Assembly: GCA_949825065.1 (NCBI GenBank)
Contig: OX463845.1
Coordinates: forward strand, 25,274,728-25,338,727
Length of the DNA stretch: 64,000 nucleotides
Source of the DNA: Odontocerum albicorne
Taxonomy: Eukaryota; Arthropoda; Insecta; Trichoptera; Odontoceridae
Direction of reading: 5' to 3'
Part shown: in pieces, positions 21,050 through 31,968 of the stretch
Layout of the letters: each line of letters begins with the position of its first letter
Position numbering within the stretch: the first letter of the stretch is position 1
Position numbers and translations under genes: made by a program
The notes under the pieces: generated by a model
The model's database searches: none
What the model saw: the letters and a program-made list of their open reading frames with translations, nothing else
Told to the model about the DNA's origin: nothing

Positions 21050-21310
21050 TCATCAACAGCCCTACAACATAGGATAGGTCTTGACTAGCTGAAAGATTCT
21101 GTGCCACCAATATACTAGTATATTGTCCTCAAATTTGTTGTTCTCAGCGTATGACAGTTCTCTGTCACACCATCCAACTATCTCAGCTTTGATTTCCTTA
21201 ATCTTATATGCCTCACATGATCGCTAAACAAAGCTTTCTTTGCAGGGTTTGAGTTCTGTATGCGATTTAAGTGCCCATGCCAGTGCAGTCTAGCAATTTT
21301 CATAACTTTT
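21050..21310 (-). mobile_element. LINE remnant (family E)
   Basis: The minus strand reads K-V-M-K-I-A-R-L-H-W-H-G-H-L-N-R at about 21258-21308. This is the I-A-R-L-R-W-x-G-H-x-x-R motif found after the RT domain of several insect LINEs. Decayed R-x-R-K-S-K-L-R and W-L-D-G-V stretches follow. A related copy lies at 40915-41235. Confidence 0.6.
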
Positions 21311-21430
21311 GCTAAATAAAACCAGATATCAATAATAATTAATAAATCAATTACTCACTAGATATTTCGCAACGTAATGTTGTTTCTGATATTTGACTGG
21401 ATGTTTATGATCCAAAAAATGTCTTGCCAT

Positions 21431-21482
21431 CATCTATACTATCACGTCACACCCTTATTGGGATAGGCACGGTTTTGAGAGA
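21431..21482 (-). mobile_element. LINE family A terminal scrap
   Basis: CTATCACGTCACACCC then TTGGGATAGGCACGG matches the reverse complement of the family A C-terminus. Confidence 0.45.
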
Positions 21483-21799
21483 AATGTTTTTTTTAAGTTA
21501 AAAATAAAAATAAAGTTTGTTACGTTTATTTTTGCAGCAATTAAAATTTATTTTCGAAGCAAGATTCATGACCCATGATGTACAATAATACAATACAAAA
21601 AATACATAAAATGGTGATACATCTCATAGGGCTCGTTCAAAAATCTCGGGACAGTTTTTGATGGTGTCTCTCTTCCAAAAAGCGACGATGTTCATAAGAG
21701 ACAACATCAGAAATCAGAAGAACTGGTGTCTTTGAAATTATAAAAGTCATTTCATAGCTGAAGTGGGAGTGCGATGGGTATGTTACTCGCTAAAGCAAA

Positions 21800-21970
21800 A
21801 AGTTGGATGCCAAAAATCGTCAAATGGACCAGTTGGGTGATCGCCAAAACACTGGGTGGATGATATCTAGTGTGGTGGGATACACAAGGCAGCTCGAATT
21901 CAGGACATATAACAATGGGGGCCATAAGGGAGGCCTATGTCCAGCAGTGAATGAGCCGTTGCTGAATAGG
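21800..21970 (+). mobile_element. RTE-type LINE 3' end (remnant)
   Basis: Ends in GGGAGGCCTATGTCCAGCAG, which reads R-E-A-Y-V-Q-Q, the near-terminal motif of insect RTE-type LINEs. The longer copy at 62690-64000 ends G-E-T-F-I-Q-Q-W. Upstream, G-W-M-I-S-S-V-V-G aligns with the R-W-x-D-D-I block. Frames are broken. The 84-codon open frame (21803-22057) runs mostly out of phase with the LINE and is not a host gene. Confidence 0.6.
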
Positions 21971-22119
21971 GAAGATAAGCTATTTGATATAATCATGCAA
22001 AAAGGACTCGACTCACACTTTACCTGTTATGAGATAGATAAGAAAATATCCAGCTGATATCTATGAACTTTTAACGAATTTTTTACTTTATTTTTTTAAA
22101 ATAATATACATATTTTTAT

Positions 22120-22388
22120 AGACATTGTAATTTGTTTTTATCGAACATTGTTTATTTCAATTTATGTAACGGTATAATATAATGTAACGGTATATACGAG
22201 TGTGTACATATTGCACATGGATAGAAAATGTGTGATTTTCACGGTGACAATGATTAGCCATTTCAGAATAAATTAGAGGATTTGTTAAGGCGGATTTACG
22301 TTCTCGAAATCTCTTTTCAAATGATCTTCATGTCTTTCCTATATATAAATTATCACAGTCAGCACATAACAGTTTATACACATGAGCA
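22120..22388 (-). pseudogene. Penelope-like element, GIY-YIG end and terminal repeat
   Basis: The minus strand from about 22385 reads V-Y-K-L-L-C-A-D-C-D-N-L-Y-I-G-K-T, then a stop, then R-S-F-E-K-R-F-R-E-R-K-S-A-L, continuing to N-H-C-H-R-E-N-H-T-F-S near 22222. This is the VYK...YIG core of the GIY-YIG endonuclease that closes Penelope-like retroelement ORFs, with its Cys pair and the following conserved Arg. In the full element it follows the RT domain and nicks target DNA. The RT is not in this window. Downstream (22130-22205) the sequence is the terminal repeat also seen at 17333-17582. One in-frame stop is seen; the element is truncated on both sides. Confidence 0.75.
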
Positions 22389-22442
22389 CCAACTGCGACC
22401 ACTGGTAGACAAGCGTGTTACCAACTAGGCCATGGAAATCGC
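22389..22442 (-). mobile_element. SINE family 1 head fragment
   Basis: TTACCAACTAGGCCATGGAA matches the head of the family on the minus strand. It abuts the Penelope coding remnant. Confidence 0.5.
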
Positions 22443-24268
22443 CAACTTATATTACAAATTTAGTTTTACTTGAAAGTTAAATTAGTTTGAAGATTAAAGT
22501 CCCTTATCTAATTAGTATAAACTAAACAAAATATTATGTTTCTCTCTCAATGGTTATATATTTCCGTTCGAATGACATTCATGCTGATTGCTATGTCGTT
22601 ACTCCGGTATAACATCGACCAAGAAAAGGAATAAAATGGAAAACAATATCTACATTAAATTATCAATAGTAGAAGTGACTTCATTGAGATAAGTCAACAG
22701 GAAATAAATAAAAAAAGATGAAGGTGCTAAAGTAATTTAAACAAAAGTATCAGTGCTTATACTCGTAATATGTTTAAACAGCAGTTCCCAAGTTTTCTCA
22801 ATTGCGAACCAATGAATTAGTAAATAAATCTTTCACGCTACCACCTCCTTTTTTGAATAGTTGAACTCATAAGTTCTGGAAGAAATTAGTGTACCATAAG
22901 AATATTTGCTATAATTTCTTATTTCTCTAATTTCCCAGTATATCTTTCCTTATTTCTCATATTATTATACTCCCCCTTTGTCTCCCTCCAACAAGTTATT
23001 GGTGATGTGAAATAGAAATGGTTTTTATATTTTCATTTTTCTCTAATTTAAGTTGGTAATTTTCTACTTTCAATGTGTAATTTTTGTTCTGGCGTTTTTA
23101 AATGATTTTTTTATGGTGTGTAATCTTAAAACTTTGAAACGTCTCAACTAGCAATTGTCCCTATACTCCTATCTAGTTTGTGAAAGTGATTACCTTTGGA
23201 TAATAAATCAACCAATTGTACCTTTGTGCAATCAAGTGCCTAACTAATAAATAAAATTAGTATTCATACTACTTAAAAAAATATTTTCTATGTTTAAACA
23301 AACTTGTTAATTATTATTGAAAATTCTGATGCTACTTTCAGTTTTTTATTATTTAAAATTTCATAATTTTTAATAAGACTTTTTGTAAAAAAAAAAACAG
23401 TTGTGTGAAAGCATAAGGCATAATTATTTACTAAACAATCAAAGCATAACATTTTCTGAATCATTAAATACTTAGTTTGTGAGTACATTTAAATTTTCAG
23501 GTAAGCGTTTAGTAAATTTACTGTGTTATTTCAGTATAAGTCAGTTTTTTCTTCTAGGGCTACGGACCACACATTGGAAAAGGCTACCTTAGAGCAAATT
23601 ATACCCACTCGTAGTATGGAAGGCAATGCATTCAAATGGATATTAATATCGATCTGTCCAGTAACGGCCTTACAGCTGTGAATGAAATAGCAGATATTCA
23701 GTAATTCAGCCGACTATAAAATGCATTTGTCGTACACATTCGTGCTGTTTTATGACCACCTAGTTGTCCTTGCAAGATTCGCTAGAATATTCAGATACTA
23801 TTATTCTAGAAGGATATTTTTAAATAACAATTTAAGTGTTATTAAATTATATAGTTTATTCAATTGAATGGGAAATCATTGGACGTTTGGGATATTATAA
23901 CATAAGTAATTATGGATAGAAAACATTTATAAAGAAGATTTACAATTTATTTATTTAATCCTAAAATATATATGTAACATATTAGCTTTACTAAGTGGAA
24001 TCATGTTCCAATGATATAAAACGTTTTTCGACGTTGTTGCCGCGTTGAATTGTCTTAAATGATGGTCAACTTTACAAAAGTGTTTTAGCCTTTATCTCCA
24101 GAGCGATTAAAAAAACACATATAGGTGAATTCGTGTTTACGTTGCGGTCAGAAATGCAGGTGCCTGAATGATCTTAACACGTGTTCACGTTTCAGTTGTG
24201 AGTGCGGGTAGCTAGATGAGCGCTTCTTACGTGTTTATTATAGTCGGTAATGTTTTTTTGAGATCACC
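22443..24268. other. unassigned AT-rich DNA
   Basis: No gene, repeat or RNA recognised. The single open frame (23294-23488 minus) is low-complexity. Confidence 0.4.
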
Positions 24269-24544
24269 TTGAGGATGAACGCAGAAACACCTTTTAAATA
24301 TCAGCCATTATTTAAATCAATTAAACACGACAACTTAAAACAAGATTTTAAACTTACGTTAACTGAGTATAAAAGTAACTGGTTAGCGTTTTATGTTGCG
24401 CTAGTTTTTCTAAATCATCCAAGTGCTTCATATCTAGCAAGGATAAAAAAAATCTCAGTGACTAATTGGATTGGGTCATCGAATCAAATAAAACTAAATA
24501 AGTTTTCTAACAGGCCCGACCGCGTTGCTGGACCTATTCAATAG
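24269..24544 (+). other. unrecognised 91-codon open frame
   Basis: Starts at an ATG and runs to a TAG with mixed, non-repetitive composition (K/N/S-rich; ends P-D-R-V-A-G-P-I-Q). The GC-richer sequence continues to about 24660. No domain recognised and no splice signal that persuades me. It could be a decayed retroelement segment or a host exon. Confidence 0.2.
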
Positions 24545-24779
24545 AACAGTCTGCCTATAGAGCTGTGTACGCAGGATAATCCTTAGTGTTATTTATCCGC
24601 AAAGTCATCTAGGGGCCCTTGAGGTGGTTCACTATCACTAAGCGGCATCGAAGACAAGTACAATTTTAAGGATTTCTGAGTGTTTATTTACAAATTATCC
24701 ATTATTTTCCCACACGTTTTTTTTCACAAACAAAGATTTATTTGGTTTCATTATCTCTACTGTTCCTCATTCTGAGGGT

Positions 24780-25000
24780 CGAGATGTTGGTGAGACAGGT
24801 TAGAATAATACGTCTCCATTCCTCTTGACCATTTCACTTGTCATTTGGATACTAGTGAGATTTCACTCAATCAAATCCTTCATCAGATCACGCCACTTTG
24901 CTAGCATTCTGCCATTGTCTCTTCTTCCTGGCAATCTTCTTATGACCATAATTTATCCAAGTTATCTGGCTCACGTCAGAAAATTTTCGCAAAAAACAAT
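24780..25000 (-). mobile_element. possible LINE 3' remnant
   Basis: On the minus strand a decayed segment reads W-I-N-Y-G-H-K-K-I, then a K-W/V-x-x-S/L-D block and a final C-L-T-N-I-S-T-L-R, resembling the tail of endonuclease/RT LINEs. Heavily broken. Confidence 0.35.
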
Positions 25001-26086
25001 CAATTACGCTTTGGAAGCATTTTAAGGAAAGTCGTACTTCATTTTAAATTCATCCAATTTTACTAAAATATATTGTTAAAACCTTAAATGGATTTTTCCT
25101 TGACATCCCCTTTTAATTTAAATGTCATCGTTTTTATTTCACCAAGGTTCAATAAAATAGTGGTACTTGCGATAAAAACGTCTAACACTCTCGTGTCACC
25201 TTTTTCCCTCAAGACAACCCACACACAGGCTTTCCCAGTTCAATTGGGGGAATATCCCTTTTGAATTTTATATGCGCGTCCCTCCACTTTTTCCTGGTGT
25301 GCGCCCTTACCTGCACGCAACTTGGCATTTCATTTCTGGTCTAAACGACATGTTACATTAACTGAAATTGTAAAGTTGTACAGAAATAATGTGTGTTTGA
25401 TTGCCACCCATCCTAGTTTTATGGCATTATTAGTTTCGCCGTGGATACTAAACTCAGGTGCTCGAATACAAGAATTTTTGATTAATAATAATTTATTCAA
25501 TAGGTCGGGGTTATTAACGCTTCTTGATAAAATATAAGGTAAGTAAATATTTTTCTATACGTAAAGAAAACGTTTTTTCCTGAATATATTGAATTTGCTG
25601 TGAAACAGAAAGAAAAAATAGTAACATTACAAAATTAATAAGGTGCCAATTTTATTAGTAGTAATATTTTATTTCAACATATCAAATTCTTGAGAACGAA
25701 AAATAATCATATTTTATTTTATGAACTTGTTACAATAATTCAGCCATCCTTTCGTATAACTCATGACTGAGCATTTTGACTGCCATGATAGTTTCTGACA
25801 ACTCTCCATCCGTCTTTGCACTCGAAGGGCAGTTTTTAGGAGGTGTTAGTTAGCCTTGCTGTCCACGGAATTCTTAACATTCTTCTTCAGCACCACATTT
25901 CAATTGTATCTATTATACGTCTCTCGCTGATAAATAATAAATGAATAATTTATTTTTACCGAGTTAAAAATTGTACAGGATTAAAAAAAGTAGAACATTT
26001 TCGCCTACCAAGAAAAAAACTTATGAGTAGCTAAATACACATGCACATGGGCTGAGAAGTTAAAGGGAAAGTTTCATCGAAGTATT
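25001..26086. other. unassigned DNA
   Basis: No gene recognised. A 71-codon plus frame (25322-25537) ends just before TAAGGTAAGTA; that donor-like string is the only hint of an exon and is weak. Confidence 0.35.
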
Positions 26087-26109
26087 GTTTTAACCAGGGC
26101 TGTGGAGTC

Positions 26110-26220
26110 GCTTAAAAAAAAACACGACTCCGACTCCGATTCCTATATTTACCAACAATACGACTCCGACTCCACGACTCCGACTCCACAACTCCGACTC
26201 TACAACTCCGACTCAAAAAA
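26110..26220. repeat. GACTCC subterminal array, left side
   Basis: Repeated CGACTCCGACTC and variant ACAACTCCGACT hexamers between about 26125 and 26215, inside the hAT element. The mirror array on the right is at 27060-27120. Confidence 0.85.
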
Positions 26221-26312
26221 GCTCAATTTTAGCAGGTTGTTTCCTACCTTTGCATATAGCCATTTTTTTCATGTTATAGGGATAAAAATAAAACAAGATC
26301 AAACTTTAATAA

Positions 26313-26894
26313 TTATTTATTAGAATTTATTCTTAAAAACAACATTGCTTCTATTAAATCTGTATTTGTAGAGGCTCTCAAATCAGAATTGAGAATTTTA
26401 AGAGCGGAAAATAACCGCTCTACGGATACTTGGGTTGGGGGTAATGCTGTAACGATCAATGCTGAATCTTTTACGATTTCTAGATACCGCTGTATTGCCA
26501 TTTCAACATTTAACTTATAAGTTCGGTCAATTTTTTCCATTATTTTCAATGCATCATAAAATTCAATTTTAAATTTTGAAATAGAGTCTCCTTCATCTAT
26601 ATTGGGACTGTGATTCAAACGAGGACGTTTTAGTTTATCTTGTTCATTGAGATATTTTTCAAAATCGTCTTCAGATTCAGCGGTGTCGGATGAAGATGAT
26701 AATACTTCGTGTACGCTGCCTGCTGTCGTCTCTTTTTCTAGTCGAAGGCCTTTCATACGAACGGTTAATTCAAACAGAGCGATTTTCGCTCTATTTATTT
26801 GTTCTTCCGTCAATATGGATCGAACCATGGGGTTAACATAGATCCCAGCCAACAGAATTTTCTTTCGACGTGAGGAAGAAGGAGACAAACACAT
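26313..26894 (-). CDS. hAT transposase C-terminal part (truncated)
   Basis: A 193-codon open frame without stops. The middle (about residues 60-110) is an acidic/serine-rich linker. The C-terminus carries the hAT dimerisation motif L-P-P-T-Q-V-S-V-E-R-L-F-S-A-L-K-I-L (about residues 153-170), then N-S-D-L-R-A-S-T. The N-terminal portion, L-L-A-G-I-Y-V-N-P at about residues 14-22, matches the segment before the last catalytic Glu of hAT transposases. The BED zinc finger and the first catalytic Asp residues are absent; a normal transposase is about 600 residues. The protein cannot be a transposase alone but could dimerise. That the frame is open in a deleted copy suggests recent insertion or retained translation. 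Confidence 0.85.
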   Translation of the reverse strand: MCLSPSSSRRKKILLAGIYVNPMVRSILTEEQINRAKIALFELTVRMKGLRLEKETTAGSVHEVLSSSSDTAESEDDFEKYLNEQDKLKRPRLNHSPNIDEGDSISKFKIEFYDALKIMEKIDRTYKLNVEMAIQRYLEIVKDSALIVTALPPTQVSVERLFSALKILNSDLRASTNTDLIEAMLFLRINSNK

Positions 26895-27136
26895 TTTCGT
26901 AGACTTGATGCATTAAATGGATCTCGGTGATTCACCATATCGGCGCGACTTGCGCCTGCAAGTTTAATATTCGTGCACAATACACATTCATTATAATAAT
27001 AAAAAAAAAATGTATTTTAAATTTTAACGAAACATTAGTCGGAGTCGCTCGTTTTTTACGACTTCTACTCCGACTCCGACTCCGGCGCACCGCGACTCCG
27101 CGACTCCGACTCCGACTCCACAGCCCTGGTTTTAAC

Positions 27137-28001
27137 TCTTGCTGAGTTAATAATTCAACTAAAAAAGCCATATAGTGACAGCTAACCAATAAAGAGGATA
27201 TGTACTATGAAGAACTTTCTGATCTTCATGTCCCATCGAGGGCTACGCTGACAAACCATTCGATTTCATGCACCTCCGTCTTACTAGCTCAATTCACTGA
27301 GTTAAATCTGTCACAGTTCCTCTTCACGCACGCAATCGAAGCATATGACGTTAAAATTGATTTCGAGGATTTCTCCAGTATCCTCGTTGTCCTTTCGCAG
27401 TTCATTCATTCCATGAGCCAATGTTTATAAGTTAGTACCTTGTATCTTTAATTTTTTTAAATGGGCTAGCTACAACAATTTTTTTGCCTTCGAAAATCTA
27501 AAATTTTGGAGAACTTAACTCCGTTTAATATAAAATGTAAGATTCGAAATGTCAACTTATAGCTATCGATAAATATTATTTTATTGAATGAGTTGATTGA
27601 TGAAATTAAAAGTTTTAAAATTTAATTGCCAATGAAAAAGGTATAGAATATTCAAAATATATGAAATAAATGCAGAAAGAACAATTTAACCTGCGTCATA
27701 GCCTACCATAGGTTAGTATACCTTCTTAGCATTCAGGTATCAAAGATTCGATTCTCGGCAGGTCTCACATACGGAGGTATTTTTTTATTAGAATTGTTTG
27801 TTTTAATAAGTAGCTGTTTTATATTTATATACTCGTATATAATATATATTTTGGAATGTAGGTTTTATGAAATTACACTGATTAAACTAGTTTTTTAATG
27901 ACCTTTTTTAATAACTTACGATGGAGCAAACAGCTTGTCACCTTATACGCATCAAATACGTAAGTAAGTAAGCTATAATTATCAGAGGAAAGATTGCCCA
28001 A
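27137..28001. other. unassigned DNA, possible tRNA-like scrap
   Basis: A weak tRNA-like head (GGTTAGTATACC... GATTCGATTC) lies at about 27705-27770, probably SINE-derived. Nothing else recognised. Confidence 0.3.
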
Positions 28002-28265
28002 AAGTTTATATATTTTTTAAATATAATATTTATCAATATACTGTTGTTTGATATATAAACTGAAGATATACTATTTAAATATCTTCAGCAAATATACTTT
28101 TTATTAAAAGTGAAGATAATCAGTAAAAAAGATGGCCTTTAAGTTTATGTACTTTAAATATAATATTTATCATCAATGTACTGTTGGGTTTGATATTTGT
28201 TGAAGATATACTAATAAAATATCTTTAGATCTCTTTTTAATAAAAAGTAAAGATACTCATAAAAA
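28002..28265. repeat. two-copy direct duplication, about 139-base period
   Basis: AAGTTTATATATTTTTTAAA at 28002 and AAGTTTATGTACTTTAAATA at 28141 open two diverged copies. Both continue with AATATTTATC, TACTGTTG, TTTGATAT, GAAGATATACTA and a final AAGTGAAGAT-like block. Confidence 0.75.
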
Positions 28266-28999
28266 CAAACTTCGGAAAGTTATATGGTGTTGTGCATTCG
28301 ATTTTGATGTGGTATTCAACGCCTAACCCCAGGGACTCTCACACCCCAAACTGAGTGGGAATAGGGGATTATCGATTTTGTATGGCGAGACAACAGGAAT
28401 TTGATGAGTAAGGAAAATAAAAAGAAAAGGTGATGCGAAACAAAACATAATATATTGTCACCGAGGGTTTGTTTGTCATTTCTCTCCATATTATTTAGGT
28501 CATCTGATTTAAGGTGTGGCAGAAATATGTTTTTATACTCTGTCGATTTTTTTTTAATATTTGAGAAAATATAAAAGGAAAAAGGTCTTGTCTCTAGCTC
28601 TTGTCTCGTCCACATTCGTACATCTCGCCATACATGACTAAGAGAGAATTCACGAGAAGAACTGTTGGAGTGTGAAGGTCGTCGGAAACGGAGACGTCTT
28701 TATGGGAGGCTCTTAAGAAGTAGTGTTGTTAACGGAGATAAGACAAGGGTTGTCGAGCAAGGTGCATAATACCTATCACGTATTTTTTCAATTTCATTTA
28801 TTTCCTGTGGAAAATGCGATATTTTGGCTTAAATATATTATTATAAAAAATACTAAATACATAAATCGTCTTAGAAAGCACAACCGACATCATGTCAGTT
28901 AAGCGACAGTAAAGTTGATTTAAGATTTCCTACCAATCGAAATATCCGTCATAAAAAAATATATTAACTTGAGATATTAACCACCTCACCAAAGTCCAT
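28266..28999. other. unassigned DNA
   Basis: No gene recognised. The stretch about 28590-28640 (TCCACATTCGTACATCTCGC) resembles 32945-32970, suggesting a diverged dispersed repeat. The 99-codon minus frame is not recognised. Confidence 0.35.
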
Positions 29000-30150
29000 A
29001 CACAAACCATCACGTCATTTATCTGTTGGGGATGGCAGAGTACCAGTTTTTCCTATCTCGGAACACTTCCTTCACCTCTTCTATGATACATCCGTTTATC
29101 TTTCATACAACTCCTACGATTTCCCTGACTTACTACATTTCTTCTTTCAAACTGTCATTCACCTGATCTCATACTTTCCTTGGCCTTTTTCTACCACGCA
29201 TTCCACTCACATTTGTAATGTACGAGTATTTTTGTTTTGTTAGTCTTTCTTCAATCATGTGTTCCACGTGTCCAAACTACCTCAGAGTACTCTTCTTATC
29301 TTACTCAATATATCAGCCTTAAGTTCACATTCATCCGTAATCACTTCATTCCGTATTCTGTCATACATTGTCACCCGATGTATTCTATTCAGTGTACGCA
29401 TTTACATAACACTTATTCGGCTTTTTTTAGTATTGTTCACTCCCATATATCAAAATTGGTACTATACTACTGTTGTGGACCATCTTAGAAGATTTTGATA
29501 CTGTCCGGTCCGAGTATATACATATATTTAAACGGCTACTGTCTTTGTTTCCTATAGCTACATGCCGATCGATATCCTTCGTAACTTTTCCATCATTTGA
29601 GAAAATACTACTCAAATAGCAGAATTCCTCAACTTCCTCCAATTTTTCATTGTTTCATGTGTAGCATTTAATTTCTATCACTACGACTTTGGATATCGCG
29701 AAATTCATTCTCAGATATTTCTCTTCGCATTTCTCATACAATTTCATTACCAAAATCTATAATTCATCTTTATTCTCCGCTAACATAACCATGTATACCA
29801 TATATCTGTACACAGTAAGTTCCATTCATTGCCATTCGATATTTGTATGCCACACATTGACCTCTGTAGTTCCTTTATAAATTAATTTATGGTAATATTA
29901 AATAACCAGGGTGATATAACGCTTTTCTTTTTACCCTTTTGAAATATTAAACTTCTCAGTAAAGACACAGTTCACTATAATACACGCTCTAATTTCGGCA
30001 CATGATGACGCAATATCGTGTATAAATTTACATTCAACACCATATTCATTCAATATTTTCAATCACCCACACTATTTTTTCAGTCTTTCTTCTCAATTTT
30101 TCCGTAAAGGTTACATGACGAATTTAGCAAACGAATTACTCTCTAACTTC
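29000..30150 (-). pseudogene. LINE family A: RT domain to 3' end
   Basis: Longest family A copy, minus strand. In coding order: L-N-E-Y-G-V-E-C near 30045 and F-N-I-S-K-G-V near 29950 (RT fingers/palm). Next is the region of the catalytic box, where the Asp pair is lost (V-Y-M-V-M-L-A-E-N-K-D-E-L near 29780-29800). Then come V-E-E-F-C-Y-L-S-S-I-F-S-N-D-G at 29590-29640 and I-V-P-I-L-I-Y-G-S-E-Q-Y at 29427-29460. The post-RT segment runs to the C-terminus at 29010. Several frameshifts and stops. The plus-strand open frames in 29237-29880 are antisense. No ends identified. Confidence 0.75.
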
Positions 30151-30374
30151 CGCATTCCATTCTCGCCCCCTTATCTTTATAAACATATTCTTTATAATAC
30201 TAAATATTCCTTAATATTTTTGTTGATCTAAAAAAAATCATATTTATTATTTTTCTGTTTAATACAAGAAACCTGTCATAACAATTATGACGTCACATGA
30301 TATTTTAAATGACAACGTTTTATGAACAGCAAATTATTATAAAGGAGAATTTCTGTATGAGTAATGTTAGATAG

Positions 30375-30545
30375 CGTTTATGCCCAACAAGCGACGTGGG
30401 ACGTCGACGGCGCTAGGCAGTAAACAAATTGCCGGGGCCGGACATAGGACATGGGCCTTTGCAGGGTCCCTGCGGGGCAGTTCCGGGGCGGCCCTTAATC
30501 TTAACGAGCGGCCTCTGTCCGAAATACACAAGTGTGATTTGTCCT
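30375..30545. other. GC-rich island, unrecognised
   Basis: An abrupt GC-rich patch of about 160 bases in AT-rich flanks; a 75-codon plus frame crosses it. No domain, tRNA-like boxes or inverted repeat recognised. Confidence 0.3.
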
Positions 30546-30609
30546 TTTCAAGTTGCCTAACTTACGTAGTACGTAAATATAATATATTATCTTTGTCTGG
30601 ATTTTAAAT

Positions 30610-30728
30610 CAAAATAATATGATAAAGGTACTTGTATAACGGTCACTTGTTATAATACTCTTAGAATAATATGATAAAAGTACTTGTATAACAGTCACTT
30701 GTTGTAATATTAAATACTCTTAGAATCA
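30610..30728. repeat. direct duplication, about 53-base unit
   Basis: AATAATATGATAAAGGTACT at about 30613 and AATAATATGATAAAAGTACT at about 30666 start two nearly identical units. Each continues TGTATAAC, GTCACTTGTT and ACTCTTAGAAT. Confidence 0.85.
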
Positions 30729-30803
30729 GTTCTGAAAAAATTAAATGACAAAACAATTATTATTTACAATTTTCAATTTTAATTCAAACGACTATTATAT
30801 ATA

Positions 30804-31137
30804 GCGCCATTTAGAGAGAAACTCTCTTCAAGGACGCTCTAATTCGGGTCTCAAACCCACAATTACTAAACAAATCACATGTGGCAGCTATAGCAACACC
30901 CGAGCGACTCATATATAAAATTTCATCTGTGTGCAGTACATCCTTGAGGGATTATTGCTATGTGACAATATATTATAATTAAGAAGTAAGATGTGTCTAA
31001 GGCCTTAAGTGAAAGCTTGAAAGACTGAAACTCCTATTTTTTTAAATCTGGATTTTTGTGGGACTCGAACCCACTCCCTCCGGGCTAGAAGACAGGTAGA
31101 AGACAGACAGTCTTACCAACTAGGGCATGGAGATCGT
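30804..31137 (-). mobile_element. SINE family 1, full long form
   Basis: Complete minus-strand long copy. Module 2 (30804-30860) contains CGGGTCTCAAACCCAC, the complement of a B-box-like motif. Next is GCAGCTATAGCAACACCCGAG, then the short-form tail and body. The head has the B box (GGACTCGAACCCACTCC) at about 31056-31072 and an end at 31137. Confidence 0.8.
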
Positions 31138-31212
31138 TAACAAAATAAAACGGTTTTAATGCTTTGGCAGGTTTATTGTATTATTTTTTTTTCATATCGA
31201 TAACATTAATCA

Positions 31213-31295
31213 TTTTGTATTGTATTACACTTTCATTGTATATTTTAAATCTGGTGGGTTTATTGGCAGTCAACAATCTTATCCAATTAATCCCC
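31213..31295 (-). mobile_element. SINE family 1 tail fragment
   Basis: TTGTATTACACTTTCATTGT then CTGGTGGGTTTATTG is the family tail on the minus strand. The rest is missing. Confidence 0.6.
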
Positions 31296-31693
31296 TGGTC
31301 GGAATATACTGGACAAACCGTACGGACCTCACACACTAGACAACTGAGATCATCCAATAATACCAAGTGCAAAAATTATATACATAAAATATAATTTATT
31401 TATATTATGTCCTCTGGAGGCCAAAAACACTTTCAGGGAGCTGACGTCGTAAATTATTGACCAAAAAAAATTCTTTATATTTTTCATGGTATAATTATGT
31501 GAAGTTTCTGCACTACTTTAACTTTCATTCACAAAAATATCAGCACTAATAAGTACATGTGATAGTCTGTTTCATTTCAAGGGACTCGGTACCACATCAA
31601 GTCGATTTATAAAATATAGGAGGAGAAGGTCTTGGTGTGAGTCGTATCGCAGTAGCTAGAAATGGCACACAAAAGCTAACAATAAGAAACAAC

Positions 31694-31968
31694 TGTCGCC
31701 ATGCCTGTATGATACATCTGTAATTCATATGTTACAGACATGCTGACAGTATTTCATACAAAATATCAACATGCCTGTATGAACATCTGTAATTTATGGT
31801 GACAGTAGTTCTTACATAATGTCACCATGCCTGTATGAACATTTGTAGTCCATAAAGACATGGTGACTTTAGTTCATACAGAACGTCACCATACCTGTAT
31901 GAACATCTGTAGTTCATACAGGCATATTGACAGTAGTTCATAAAGCTAAGCATGTATGAACCCCTGCC
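31694..31968. repeat. self-complementary tandem array, 58-68 base units
   Basis: Four units each contain CACCATGCCTGTATGAACAT (near 31698, 31766, 31825 and 31887). A partly complementary stretch follows in each (AGTTCATACA, ATGGTGAC). Each unit can pair with itself and with its neighbours. No coding frame. Confidence 0.75.

Larger units (their letters stand above)
26095..27128 (-). mobile_element. internally deleted hAT element with perfect 8-bp TSD
   Basis: A 1034-base element starting CAGGGCTGTGGAGTCG at 26095 and, from the other end, CAGGGCTGTGGAGTCGGAGT at 27128. GTTTTAAC is duplicated exactly at 26087-26094 and 27129-27136, the 8 bp expected of hAT. Both subterminal regions are arrays of GACTCC/GGAGTC hexamers (26125-26215 and 27060-27120), candidate transposase-binding sites. 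Inside is only the C-terminal third of a transposase, on the minus strand. Confidence 0.92.

Noticed and set aside
24269..24544. Host gene exon
   Set aside because: Open frame without recognised domain or convincing splice sites; listed only as an unrecognised frame.
26647..27189. Additional ORFs inside the hAT element, including an R/S-rich one
   Set aside because: Antisense of the transposase, or translation of the GACTCC repeat array.
29237..29880. Plus-strand frames rich in S/T/H/Y
   Set aside because: Antisense of the LINE family A copy; the same pattern occurs opposite each family A copy.
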